Positions 55,594 to 64,000 of a DNA stretch of 64,000 nt are shown piece after piece (within the stretch, counting starts at the first letter, position 1; each line of letters begins with the position of its first letter). The translations under genes were made by a program, and so were the position numbers. The notes beneath the pieces are model-generated. The model did not search any database. It was not told the origin of the DNA and saw nothing but the letters and a program-made list of their open reading frames with translations. The stretch lies in the NCBI RefSeq assembly GCF_001730305.1, contig NZ_MIJY01000043.1:124001-188000 (forward strand), written 5' to 3'. This stretch comes from Enterococcus termitis (GTDB lineage Bacteria; Bacillota; Bacilli; Lactobacillales; Enterococcaceae).

Positions 55594-56286
55594 ATGTCTT
55601 TTGTAGATATTACGTTCAGGTTAGTGCTGTCGATCATTATTTCTGGCTGTATTGGTATCGAGCGAGAGCATAAAAACCGTCCGGCAGGGATTCGTACACA
55701 TATTTTAGTCTGTGTCGGTGCAACAGTGATTGCGCTGATTCAAGACCAAATTTCAATTGATGCTTTAACGATGGCTCAGGCAGAGCCGGCGTTAAGCGGT
55801 GTGATTCGTTCTGATCAGGCACGATTGATTGCTCAAGTGGTCAGTGGTGTGGGGTTTCTTGGCGCTGGAACGATCGTGGTGACACAGCGCTCCATTTTAG
55901 GATTGACAACGGCTGCAACAATTTGGGCAGTTGCTTGTTTAGGAATCGCTATTGGAATGGGGTATTATTCAATTGGCATCATTGGTGCTGTGGCGATAAT
56001 GATTGGTTTAACCTGGATGAAGCGTATCATCAAAGTGCCTAGTGAGAAAAAAGTGGAAGTGAAGTTTGTACACAAGCTGCAAACAAAAGAATTTTTGAAC
56101 AATTACTTTGAAGAAAAACAAATTACGATCAAAGACGTTGAATTCAGTGTAGAATTTCAAAGTGATCTTCGTATTTATAATAATGTTTATACGATAGAAT
56201 TACCGCTGAATTTAACCTACATGGATATGATTGAAGATATATCGATTCATAAAAATGTGATGAAGATCAAGATCGTGAATGTATAA
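55594..56286 (+). CDS. MgtC/SapB-family membrane protein
   Basis: This 230-residue protein has the MgtC pattern: helix 1 LVLSIIISGCIGIEREHKNRPAGIRTHILVC (core GIEREHKNRPAGIRTHI), helix VVSGVGFLGAGTI and a C-terminal ACT-like tail (about 150-230). Such proteins occur with low-magnesium or stress responses. It starts 1 base after the GDPD stop and may belong to the same transcript, though its function looks unrelated. Confidence 0.85.
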   Translation: MSFVDITFRLVLSIIISGCIGIEREHKNRPAGIRTHILVCVGATVIALIQDQISIDALTMAQAEPALSGVIRSDQARLIAQVVSGVGFLGAGTIVVTQRSILGLTTAATIWAVACLGIAIGMGYYSIGIIGAVAIMIGLTWMKRIIKVPSEKKVEVKFVHKLQTKEFLNNYFEEKQITIKDVEFSVEFQSDLRIYNNVYTIELPLNLTYMDMIEDISIHKNVMKIKIVNV

Positions 56287-56299
56287 AATTAAGTGTTTG

Positions 56300-56346
56300 A
56301 GACGTTGAAACAGACTAATTTAGTTAGGTTTCAACGTCTTTTTTGA
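56300..56346 (+). terminator. Terminator of PTS/GDPD/MgtC cluster
   Basis: AGACGTTGAAAC (56300-56311) pairs with GTTTCAACGTCT (56328-56339), then TTTTTG. Confidence 0.92.
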
Positions 56347-56814
56347 TTAGCAGAACCGCTGTTCATTTAGCTATCATGCCGTATAAATTTCTTAGTAAAC
56401 AAAACTAGTATTTGAAGCATCTATTCGAATGTTAGATACCCATGTTAAGCAATATCTAAACGTGAATGTGAAAAATAGCTAAAAAGCGATCGTAGTAAGT
56501 GGTCAAATGCTTAAGAAATAGTTTAATCACTGATCTATAAATAAAGTAGATTGAAACTAGAAAGGGAATAGACATGACCTATTACAGCAGACATAAAGTT
56601 GTATCCATTGTTGCGTGAGTAAGCTATCAAAGGAAGACAGTTCAAATATCGTTTTGGAGAATACTATAGGTAAATGGAGAAACTATCTAGGTAGTGTACA
56701 AGAACAAAAGAAATAACTAGAAGCTGAAGGATACGAAATAATTCAAAAGGGGTGAAAAGATCTACGTTTTTATGTCAAAGATTATACTTATTAGATAGAG
56801 TGCTACAAAAAGCA
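56347..56814. pseudogene. Intergenic stretch with decayed gene
   Basis: The span holds only broken frames. An ATG near 56574 gives MTYYSRHKVVSIVA then a stop; another frame near 56620-56755 reads LSKEDSSNIVLENTIGK and, after an internal TAA, LEAEGYEIIQKG. They look like remnants of one small gene with several mutations. No complete ORF or RNA is supported. Confidence 0.4.
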
Positions 56815-56868
56815 AAACTGTGTAAGCAACCGACTTGAAATCAGCTGCTTACACAGTTTATTTTAGGT
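56815..56868 (-). terminator. Terminator of LTA-synthase-like gene
   Basis: AAACTGTGTAAGCA (56815-56828) pairs with TGCTTACACAGTTT (56846-56859). On the minus strand it follows the stop codon, with T-rich sequence after it. Confidence 0.88.
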
Positions 56869-56879
56869 AGAATTTCAAA

Positions 56880-59729
56880 TCACTTTTCGATTTTTTGTTC
56901 CGCCCATGTCGCTGAATATTGTTCACCAGCAACTAAATCATATTGAATATAATTGTAGTCTGCTAAAATGCTCTTTTGTTCTTTACTCAATTCTTTTTCT
57001 GAAATCATTTTATTTTTATCTGTAACAAAAATTTGTTTCCCGTTGTAGCGGTTAGAAACGCTAGAGATTGGATCGATCGTTGAGGCGGGCAACTCATTTG
57101 CTACTTGTGTTAACAAAGCGTAAAACGGTGTTACTTTAATGTTTGCTTGTTCGAATGCTAATGCAGAAAAATTATTTGGCGAAACAACTTTTTTACTTAC
57201 TTTTTGCAATTGTTTACGACTATAAGCATTACTGTAGATGAAATAGTCAGTTTCATGATGCTCTAAGCCATACTTTTTCATATCATTTCCACTATAGAGA
57301 GCAGGTAAATGATCACCATAAAAGACGAACGTAATCGGCTTTTGGATGTTATCCAACTCATTTATAAACTCTTTTATCGCTTCATCAGTATAGTGAATTC
57401 CTTGCATAAAGGTAAGTAGTTCGTGTTTCCTGCTGTCTATAACAGCTGATCCCTCAGCAGTGTAATCAAGTTGATCATAGAAATCACCATAAGGCATGTG
57501 ATTTTGCATAGTAGATAATTGAATAAATTGAGTGGTTTCTTCATTACTTTTTAAAGCTTTTAGTGTTTCTTTATATGCAGATTCATCTGAAATATAGCGA
57601 CTGTCACCAACTTTATCTGTATATGTTAGTTTATCAGGGCTATCAACATAATAGAATTTATCAAAACCAAATTTTTCAAAAACATCTTTTCGTTTATACA
57701 ATGAGGCAGTAAACGGATGAATGGCAATTTTTTCATCAAATAAGTTTGTAATATTAGGGCTTGTTTTTTGAGCATCAACAAGCTGAGTGTAAGGTGTAAC
57801 TAATGTAGGTGATAAATTACTAATATCAAGTCCGGTCAATCCTTGCCATTCGATATTTGCAGTACCACCACCATATCCAACAGATAACATTTCACCGCTA
57901 GTAGTTTCGTTCATAATTTTTGTAATCGTTGGAATTGGGTTTGTTTCTACAGTTAAATTTGGAACGCGGGAAGGGTCACTAAAGCTTTCACTTAAATTTA
58001 AAATCAATGTTTGATTTTCTAACCAATCATTCCGGGTTTCGTTGATTTTTTCTGCTTCTTTTTCATATTTCTTCATGATTTGCTCGATTTTTGTTTTAGA
58101 ATAGCCTTCGGGCTCATCCATGATCTTGATATCAAGATTGTTTAAAAACTGAATGATTGGCCCATTTTCACGCACGGCATCTTTTTGATTGAAGAACGTT
58201 TTATTTACTCTAAATAGGTTGAATAGTAAATAAGAAGGTGAATTTTTATGATTAATGAAAAAGACACCTGATAGCATTACAGTCAAAATAGCAATGCCTG
58301 TAATTCTTTTTTTCCAGTTGAATTTCAGCGCATAACGATGCTGTAGTTTTCGCTGGATAATAATGCTGGAAATGGTTAAAAATAGAACGATAACAATTCC
58401 TGAAATAATAATTACTGGGCTAACCATAGCAAGTAGTTCTGATAGACCATTCAGCATTTTTAAATCAGAAGGGTAGACAGGTTCTTCTCTTAATTTGTAT
58501 TTTATTACAGTAGAAACCGTAAGCAGTAAATCAATAACTAGTGTGAAAGAAAAAACATACCAGAATCGATTTGTTAGAAGTAATAACAACAAGAAGAAAG
58601 CCAAAATAATGAACGTTGTCAAAATAACAGTCGATTGTCGACTAGCAAATAGTTGAATCGCTACTTGAATCGCTTGTTTCCAAGTATCTTTTTTCTCGAG
58701 TAAAAAGATTTGTAAAAATGTGAAAAAATAGAAGAAAAGTCCTACATAGAAAATCGATCGTCTTCTGTAAATCCAAGATTTCACAGTCTGTAATTTCTGA
58801 ACGAGATGTGTTAATGAATCAAAGGTTAGATAACTATTTAATTTTTTAAATACCCATGTTTTTTGTAAGACAAGACAGACTAGAATAAATATCAGAGTTG
58901 CTAGTAAATAAATCCCTGCAAATTCAAAAATGTTCATCAGCCAAGCCCTGCCCGAATTTGGGAAAAATCGTTTTTCATATTGGGATACACGGTGAGCGAT
59001 CAATGCCCAGCTTGTAAGAGTAAGTGTGGTGATTAAGCTAGTTGATACGACCGGTCCGCTGACCCGTAATTTTATTTTCTGTGAAAGTTGCTCTAAAATA
59101 GTGAACAGGCTTACCGTATAGTACATAAAAAATAATGTATATGGAGTAGAAAACCTATTTGCTGTAGACGCGTCACTTCTGACCACTAAAGAAAATTTTG
59201 TCATTAACAAGATTAATCCAAAGAGAATACCAATACTAAGACAAAGATGTACAAAGCTGAATTTCATTTTTTTGTGCCAGTCAAGTCGGCTTAGAATGTA
59301 TCCCAAGAAGAATAGATAAAAAATCCAAACGAAATTTTGTCCATCTTGAAATGCCCAAATGTCTTTACCGAATAATGTAGGCAGTAAGACAAACATAAAT
59401 GTTGAGACAATCGCTATTTTTTTTAAAACGTCAAAAGATGTTTGCTGCAGCCAGTGAACCAATATTGGGATACTGCAAAATAGCAATACACAAGATACCG
59501 CATAAACAAAGTAGCCTTGACTTACTGGAAATAGGACTAACCAGTAGTCACGAAGATTCAAGGTAGAAGAGCGAACATAAAAAAAGATGTTACTGCTTAA
59601 ACCAATAAAAGCATACAATAGAAAGAAACGGCTTAGATAGCTAAACACATGCTTTCGATAAATTTTTTGATAATGATATCCCATATATAATGGAATCAAA
59701 TTCATTCCTACTCTAGCGATAGTTTTCAT
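56880..59729 (-). CDS. Degenerate acyltransferase fused to LTA-synthase-like domain
   Basis: This 949-residue membrane protein has about ten or more helices in residues 1-300 that match the family-3 acyltransferase arrangement, further helices to about 500, and an extracellular sulfatase-like domain at about 580-890. The latter has SESFSDPSRVPN, YGGGTANIEW and FVFYGDHLPAL, as in LtaS-type phosphoglycerol transferases, with Ser where LtaS has Thr. It may add glycerophosphate to a wall polymer. No ribosome site is at the ATG. The same frame continues upstream, split by one TGA at 59751-59753 (see next feature). Confidence 0.8.
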   Translation of the reverse strand: MKTIARVGMNLIPLYMGYHYQKIYRKHVFSYLSRFFLLYAFIGLSSNIFFYVRSSTLNLRDYWLVLFPVSQGYFVYAVSCVLLFCSIPILVHWLQQTSFDVLKKIAIVSTFMFVLLPTLFGKDIWAFQDGQNFVWIFYLFFLGYILSRLDWHKKMKFSFVHLCLSIGILFGLILLMTKFSLVVRSDASTANRFSTPYTLFFMYYTVSLFTILEQLSQKIKLRVSGPVVSTSLITTLTLTSWALIAHRVSQYEKRFFPNSGRAWLMNIFEFAGIYLLATLIFILVCLVLQKTWVFKKLNSYLTFDSLTHLVQKLQTVKSWIYRRRSIFYVGLFFYFFTFLQIFLLEKKDTWKQAIQVAIQLFASRQSTVILTTFIILAFFLLLLLLTNRFWYVFSFTLVIDLLLTVSTVIKYKLREEPVYPSDLKMLNGLSELLAMVSPVIIISGIVIVLFLTISSIIIQRKLQHRYALKFNWKKRITGIAILTVMLSGVFFINHKNSPSYLLFNLFRVNKTFFNQKDAVRENGPIIQFLNNLDIKIMDEPEGYSKTKIEQIMKKYEKEAEKINETRNDWLENQTLILNLSESFSDPSRVPNLTVETNPIPTITKIMNETTSGEMLSVGYGGGTANIEWQGLTGLDISNLSPTLVTPYTQLVDAQKTSPNITNLFDEKIAIHPFTASLYKRKDVFEKFGFDKFYYVDSPDKLTYTDKVGDSRYISDESAYKETLKALKSNEETTQFIQLSTMQNHMPYGDFYDQLDYTAEGSAVIDSRKHELLTFMQGIHYTDEAIKEFINELDNIQKPITFVFYGDHLPALYSGNDMKKYGLEHHETDYFIYSNAYSRKQLQKVSKKVVSPNNFSALAFEQANIKVTPFYALLTQVANELPASTIDPISSVSNRYNGKQIFVTDKNKMISEKELSKEQKSILADYNYIQYDLVAGEQYSATWAEQKIEK

Positions 59730-59753
59730 AAATGAATAGAGATAGAATCTTCA

Positions 59754-59873
59754 AGGATTCTGATCAAATCGAGGAATATCAATCGCAGAAAGCAATACTT
59801 CTTGGAATAAAATTAATAGACAAGCAACTAAAATAGTTAAAAACTCATAATTTCTAGATTTTGTTTCTTTCAA
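59754..59873 (-). pseudogene. N-terminal fragment split off by an in-frame TGA
   Basis: A TTG at 59873, 9 bases after GGTGG, opens 40 codons (MKETKSRNYEFLTILVACLL...FDQNP) ending in TGA at 59751-59753. The frame is the same as the 949-residue gene below, and the 7 codons between TGA and the next ATG (RFYLYSF) are open. The fragment has one membrane helix and looks like the first helix of a family-3 acyltransferase, but with Gln where the catalytic His of that helix would lie. One base change would restore a 996-residue protein. Confidence 0.6.
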
Positions 59874-59945
59874 AATATACACCCACCATATACATGTTTA
59901 ATGACACAAGATTTTAAAAGGATCTTGGTTCATTGACCATAGTCT

Positions 59946-59974
59946 ATAGTAACGTAAACGATGTTGTTTTACAA
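59946..59974 (-). promoter_or_regulatory. Promoter of the split gene
   Basis: On the minus strand TTGTAA, 17 bases and TACTAT lie about 75 bases before the TTG at 59873. This supports the longer gene, because no promoter-like sequence lies between TTG and the ATG at 59729. Confidence 0.45.
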
Positions 59975-60018
59975 TGATTTAACCAGAAGAAAAAAGCTGA
60001 TATGTCGACTAAATAAGC

Positions 60019-61482
60019 CTAAATACTATTAAAATGATCCTCGTACACTAACATTAATTTATCAAAACTTTTCGCATCTGGAATCAAAGGAATCATAACT
60101 GTTGGAATAGTGTTCGTATGTATTTCAGGAATATTAGTGATTACGCAATCAAAGTTTGTTAAGGATTCTTCTACATCCTTTAAGGTCGTGACCCGTATTG
60201 GAGTGCATGAAAAACGACCTCTTAAATAATAGGAAATCCGTTCGGAGAGCATTTCCATATAGTCCATACCAATATCAAATAACAGACAGGCGTTTAGTGT
60301 CGGACTAGATTCTTCTAAACAATCCAGCAAACTTGGCCAATAGGTAAATAGCATTGAAATCGATTCATAGACCATGTATTCTTTGTAAGGATTTGAGTAG
60401 AAAATCGCTTGTAGTGAATGAAGAATATCGATTGGAAAATGACCGTAAAGATTTTTGATTCCTAAATAGAATTCTTTATGTTGGTCATACAATATGTAAG
60501 TTCGACCATGAGTCATGCACTCTAAATTATAAAGCTGTAAAAAGATATTTTCATAATCAGTACATTCACAGTCCATTTTCTTTTCGATTTCAGAAATCAA
60601 ATCTTTGATCTTATGGAATTTCAGCTTTGCTTGTCGATCCTTTTTTATCAGTTGGTGTATGGATTCCAACGAGTCTAAGTAGTTATCACTGAAAAATAAG
60701 TAAAAGCAAGTATTCAAATTTTCTGAGGTTAGCGCTAATTGAAACTGAGCATAAAAATCCTCACAAGCATGAGTATCTTTAAGAATAGCAAACTCTTTTT
60801 GCGGAACGTCGTGTAACTGATTTTCATTATTGAACTGTAAAAGATTGATGACTGCATATGTATAAAAACGAAGCTGATTCAATAAAGAAAAATACATAGT
60901 ATAGGACTGGCGATCGGGAAGTGCTTGCTTGATGATTTCAAGACCAACTTGATCCAACGAGGCAAGCTGCGCAGGTGCTAGTAGGTTTTCTGCTATACCA
61001 TAGCGCTCTTGAAAATAATGCTGCATAAAATTACAAATGCTATGTGGATCGCCAATCAGCTGCATTTTCTTCAAATTGATCGTAAAGCCCTCCAATTGAA
61101 GATGCTGATTAACTCTTTGAACGGTTCGTTTGATTGTAGAGACACTGATATATAAATCGTCAGCTAAATCAATAATAGTAGAAAAATTATGTAAAAAGAT
61201 TTTTTCGATGAGTTGAAATTCAATACTATTTTTAAGAAATTGTTGGTAAATCGTTGCTTTACAAAAATTGAGATTGGTGGCTAAACGAATACCGTATTTT
61301 TTTGATGTTTCAATCGTTGTTGGTGCGAGTAATGCTTCGAGTTCAGTAATGTCTGACTTTAACGTTTTGATCGGAACATTCAAAGAATCAGAAACGGTTG
61401 TAAAAGTAACCCAATCATTATCTGCCAAAAGTTCCAAAAGTTCTAGTTGCCGTTTTGTTCGAGGTGAAAGAATGGCTTTCAT
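60019..61482 (-). CDS. Mga-like regulator
   Basis: This 487-residue protein starts MKAILSPRTKRQLELLELL. It has an N-terminal helix-turn-helix (TFTTVSDSLNVPIKTLKSDI; core LNVPIKTLKSDI), a second one near 110-130 (LADDLYISVSTIKRTVQRV), a helical middle and an EIIB-like end. It is of the Mga/AtxA family. It is divergent from the LPMO gene (384-base gap), so it may control that gene or the LTA-synthase-like gene. The TTATTAG ribosome region is weak (GAAAGTG). Confidence 0.82.
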   Translation of the reverse strand: MKAILSPRTKRQLELLELLADNDWVTFTTVSDSLNVPIKTLKSDITELEALLAPTTIETSKKYGIRLATNLNFCKATIYQQFLKNSIEFQLIEKIFLHNFSTIIDLADDLYISVSTIKRTVQRVNQHLQLEGFTINLKKMQLIGDPHSICNFMQHYFQERYGIAENLLAPAQLASLDQVGLEIIKQALPDRQSYTMYFSLLNQLRFYTYAVINLLQFNNENQLHDVPQKEFAILKDTHACEDFYAQFQLALTSENLNTCFYLFFSDNYLDSLESIHQLIKKDRQAKLKFHKIKDLISEIEKKMDCECTDYENIFLQLYNLECMTHGRTYILYDQHKEFYLGIKNLYGHFPIDILHSLQAIFYSNPYKEYMVYESISMLFTYWPSLLDCLEESSPTLNACLLFDIGMDYMEMLSERISYYLRGRFSCTPIRVTTLKDVEESLTNFDCVITNIPEIHTNTIPTVMIPLIPDAKSFDKLMLVYEDHFNSI

Positions 61483-61866
61483 AATATCAACACTTTCTTT
61501 ATTTTATGTTTTTTATTTATGTTCAATATATGATGAAATAAAGTTCACAACATTATTATTTTAACGCTGAATAACCTCGTTTGTCTATGGCTTATTTAAA
61601 AATAATAGGTTTATTAGTAGAATAATTAATTAATATCGTTCAATTTTTGGAAAAAAACAGAAAAATATGACCTTTTATCGTTGTTTTTTTGTGTAACATT
61701 TGTTATTTTATTGTTCACGTCACGTTAGGATTGCTTTTCTAAAATAAATAGAGAGCGTTCGTTCAACTATTCTTTTTTCCTGGCAAGAAATGAGCTTTTT
61801 TTTTCTTACATTAGGTTTAGACTAAGGGTAAGCCAACGAAAGGCAAAAAATGAATGGAGGAAAATT
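61483..61866. other. AT-rich divergent intergenic region
   Basis: The 384-base gap between the Mga-like gene and the LPMO gene holds both promoters. It is AT-rich with T-runs and has no clear ORF, repeat or RNA structure. The LPMO ribosome site GGAGG lies at 61856-61860. Confidence 0.5.
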
Positions 61867-63342
61867 ATGAAGAAATTAGTAGGATTAACAATGATGGCAA
61901 CGATTTGTTTAGCAGGAGCAGGCGTTTTATTTTCAGATGAAGCAAATGCACACGGGTATGTGGAAAGTCCGGTAAGTCGTGGCTATCAAGGGGCACTGGA
62001 CAAAAATACGATAGGTTGGACAGCTGCGTTAAACAAATACGGCAATGTCATTACAAACCCACAATCATTGGAAGCACCAAAAGGCTTTCCAGAGAAAGGT
62101 CCAGCAGATGGTCGGATTGCTTCTGCGAATGGCGGCTTAGGACAAATTGGGGATTTTGTATTAGATAGTACAGGTGTTGATCGCTGGACCAAGCAAGAAG
62201 CCAAAACGGGCGTAAACACATTTACATGGCACTACACAGCACCACATGCTACATCAAAATGGCATTACTATATCACTAAAAATGGTTGGAATCCAGAAAA
62301 ACCATTAGCAAGAGAAAATATGGAATTGATCGGCGAAATCAAACACGATGGTTCAACGGCATCAAACAATAAATCTCACCAAGTAACAATTCCAAGTGAT
62401 CACACTGGTTATCATGTTGTATTAGCAGTTTGGGACGTTGCAGATACATCGAATGCCTTTTACAATGTGATCGATTTGAATCTAAAATCTGATGGTGGAA
62501 CAACTCCGCCTGTAGAAGAAACACCAGCGAAACCAACAAACTTAAAAACAGCAGATGTAACAACTTCTTCTTTGAAATTGACGTGGAATACTGTTGCAAA
62601 TGTAAAAGAGTACAATGTTTATCGTGATGGTAAAAAAGTCAGCACGGTTGGCGGTACACAATTCAATGATTCAAACTTAGCAGAAAACACAACGTATTCT
62701 TATCAAGTAGAGGCTGTTGGGACAAACGGAAAAGTGTCTGAAAAAAGTACAGCAGTAAACGTAACAACAAAATCTTCAGAAATCGAAGATAACGAAAAAC
62801 CAACAGCACCAACTAATGTCCATTCAATGGGAACGACAGAGAATTCCGTTGACTTGATGTGGACAAAATCAACACATTTCTTGGGTGTTAAACATTATGA
62901 AGTTTATCGTGACGGTAAAAAAGTGGTAACAACAGAAAAAACAAGTTTTAAAGATACTGGCTTAAAAGCAAATACAACATACAATTATACTGTTAAAGCA
63001 ATCAGTCTTGGCGGAAACGTTTCTGAAGCGAGTGCAGCATTTTCTGTGAAGACAAAAGAAGCACCAAGTGGTCAATCAACATGGGAAGCTGACAAAATTT
63101 ATAACTATGGTGATAGAGTAATCTTCAACGATTTAGAGTATGAAGCAAGATGGTGGACACGAGGCGAACGCCCAGACCAATCAGACGTTTGGAAGCTTCT
63201 TTCAAATAAAGCAGTGAACTGGGATGCAGAGAAAGCCTATAATGGTGGAGAAAAAGTCGTATATCAAGGTGAAACATACCAAGCGAAATACTGGGTAAAA
63301 GGCGAACAGCCAGGAATTTCTTCTATTTGGGAATTAATCTAA
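61867..63342 (+). CDS. Modular chitin-active LPMO (AA10) with FnIII and CBM5/12
   Basis: This 491-residue secreted protein has a signal peptide (1-28, ending ANA) and an AA10 domain beginning at His29 (HGYVESPVSRGYQG), with the second copper His in TAPHATSKWHY and the axial Phe in NAFYNVIDL. Two FnIII domains follow (about 220-305 and 315-400; YNVYRDGKKVS and YEVYRDGKKVV), then two CBM5/12 chitin-binding units (about 405-445 and 450-491; ends in WELI). It oxidatively cleaves crystalline chitin and may aid colonisation. Mga-like gene is divergent. Confidence 0.95.
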   Translation: MKKLVGLTMMATICLAGAGVLFSDEANAHGYVESPVSRGYQGALDKNTIGWTAALNKYGNVITNPQSLEAPKGFPEKGPADGRIASANGGLGQIGDFVLDSTGVDRWTKQEAKTGVNTFTWHYTAPHATSKWHYYITKNGWNPEKPLARENMELIGEIKHDGSTASNNKSHQVTIPSDHTGYHVVLAVWDVADTSNAFYNVIDLNLKSDGGTTPPVEETPAKPTNLKTADVTTSSLKLTWNTVANVKEYNVYRDGKKVSTVGGTQFNDSNLAENTTYSYQVEAVGTNGKVSEKSTAVNVTTKSSEIEDNEKPTAPTNVHSMGTTENSVDLMWTKSTHFLGVKHYEVYRDGKKVVTTEKTSFKDTGLKANTTYNYTVKAISLGGNVSEASAAFSVKTKEAPSGQSTWEADKIYNYGDRVIFNDLEYEARWWTRGERPDQSDVWKLLSNKAVNWDAEKAYNGGEKVVYQGETYQAKYWVKGEQPGISSIWELI

Positions 63343-63366
63343 TTTATACGGAATACATCAAAAACG

Positions 63367-63412
63367 AAAAGACATCAAGACAATTTTTGAAGATTGTCTT
63401 GATGTCTTTTTC
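63367..63412. terminator. Bidirectional terminator
   Basis: AAAAGACATCAAGACAAT (63367-63384) pairs with ATTGTCTTGATGTCTTTT (63393-63410), then TTC. It serves the LPMO gene and the convergent GyrI-like gene. Confidence 0.92.
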
Positions 63413-63426
63413 AATTAATTATAACT

Positions 63427-63933
63427 TTAAGCCTTTTTCATCACAGGCAACCAAACCTCAAATGTTGCGTTGTTTGGATTTGCATCCAGATAAAGCTCGA
63501 TATCTGGTCCGTTCGCATATTCGTAACCAGAGCTTGGCAGCCAGTCTGTTACGATTTGTTTTTCCAATTCTTGAATGGCATGAGGCATGGGTCCTTGTCC
63601 AGTAAAAATTGCCCAAGTAAAGGCTGGTACAATGTATTCTACCAGATTGTCCGAAAGTGCTTGATCACTTGCGACAGCAATATAATAAGACATGCCGTCA
63701 CTGCCAGATAATTCCTCTTCTTCATGTAGCTCGCCATCAAAGCCTGCACTGATTCCTAGAACCCCTTTAGGTTCCTGGTTCATTAATGGAACCAAAGATT
63801 CTAACGTGCCGTCCATACTGACCTGTTGCCAAAATTGCGGAACTACTTTAAAGTTTTCCTCTAAATCAGCGGTCAGCTCTTTTTGTGCACCGACCACACG
63901 AAATGCCTCTTTTGTTTCGATCCGATATTCCAT
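63427..63933 (-). CDS. GyrI-like effector-binding protein
   Basis: This 168-residue protein has the AraC effector-binding/GyrI-like fold: EYRIETKEAFRVVGAQ at the start, YYIAVASDQALSDNLVEY and FTWAIFTGQGPMPHAIQELEK in the middle, GPDIELYL and FEVWLPVMKKA at the end. Such single-domain proteins bind small hydrophobic ligands. AAAGGGGAT precedes the ATG. It stands alone at the window edge. Confidence 0.88.
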   Translation of the reverse strand: MEYRIETKEAFRVVGAQKELTADLEENFKVVPQFWQQVSMDGTLESLVPLMNQEPKGVLGISAGFDGELHEEEELSGSDGMSYYIAVASDQALSDNLVEYIVPAFTWAIFTGQGPMPHAIQELEKQIVTDWLPSSGYEYANGPDIELYLDANPNNATFEVWLPVMKKA

Positions 63934-64000
63934 TTCTACATCCCCTTTAATTGTGATATGGAATTTGATTCTAGGGTATGAAGTTAAGCGACTGCCTTCC

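Noticed and set aside
56574-56755. Short intact gene MTYYSRHKVVSIVA
   Set aside because: Only 14 codons, followed by broken frames; treated as a remnant.
59751-59753. TGA as a selenocysteine codon
   Set aside because: The position is outside any redox motif, no SECIS-like stem was seen after it, and a plain nonsense mutation is simpler.
63327-63605. Plus-strand frame after the LPMO gene
   Set aside because: It crosses a strong terminator and runs antisense to the GyrI-like gene.

Overview
The window looks like a chromosomal segment of a low-GC Firmicute, most probably an Enterococcus related to E. faecalis. The grounds are the WxL surface-protein loci with small LPXTG partners and DUF916 proteins, the Mga-like regulators, the PTS-rich sugar genes, the ricA-mutS-mutL and ruvAB housekeeping blocks and strong AGGAGG ribosome binding sites. 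I cannot fix the species from sequence alone. I found no rRNA, tRNA, CRISPR array, intact insertion sequence or prophage.

Layout. 1-12.5 kb: an edge-truncated Mga-like regulator, an LRR/MucBP secreted protein, an OmpR-type regulator and a WxL operon (small LPXTG protein, two WxL proteins, a DUF916/DUF3324 protein, a one-TM protein and a 1276-residue WxL adhesin). 12.6-14 kb: a small secreted Cys/His protein coupled to a 49-residue membrane peptide, then an XRE regulator. 14.2-21.4 kb: ymdB, then a second WxL locus led by an Mga-like regulator. 21.5-31.9 kb: ricA, mutS, mutL, maf, a thioesterase, msrB, an orphan oligopeptide-binding lipoprotein and ruvAB. 32-41.6 kb: a CPBP membrane protein, a membrane/coiled-coil protein, a secreted repeat protein, a TetR regulator with oleate hydratase, a LMW phosphatase and sortase A. 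41.6-45.6 kb: a beta-glucoside locus (RpiR regulator, GH1 enzyme, EIIC). 45.8-51.1 kb: mixed single genes (DUF1622, methyltransferase, ACT, GNAT, C39-like, NagB-like, tag). 51.4-56.3 kb: an RpiR regulator with EIICB, HAD phosphatase, glycerophosphodiesterase and MgtC genes. 56.9-63.9 kb: an LTA-synthase-like protein whose reading frame is split by one stop codon, another Mga-like regulator, a modular chitin-active LPMO and a GyrI-like protein.

How the parts connect. The two WxL loci make non-covalently attached surface proteins plus membrane DUF916 partners; their small LPXTG proteins are likely substrates of the sortase encoded at about 40 kb. Both loci carry a hairpin between the last small WxL gene and the DUF916 gene. 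The sugar loci carry local RpiR regulators and candidate catabolite-response sites.

Most interesting unexplained signals: (i) a family of dispersed intergenic repeats built from two modules, with one large folded copy at 38.5-38.8 kb; (ii) a single in-frame TGA splitting a degenerate acyltransferase/LTA-synthase fusion; (iii) a perfect hairpin lying between the Shine-Dalgarno and the AUG of the 1276-residue WxL adhesin; (iv) the secreted Cys/His peptide and membrane peptide pair; (v) a short motif just after the signal peptide shared by the small LPXTG proteins and the WxL proteins. All function calls come from reading the sequence; no database search was run.
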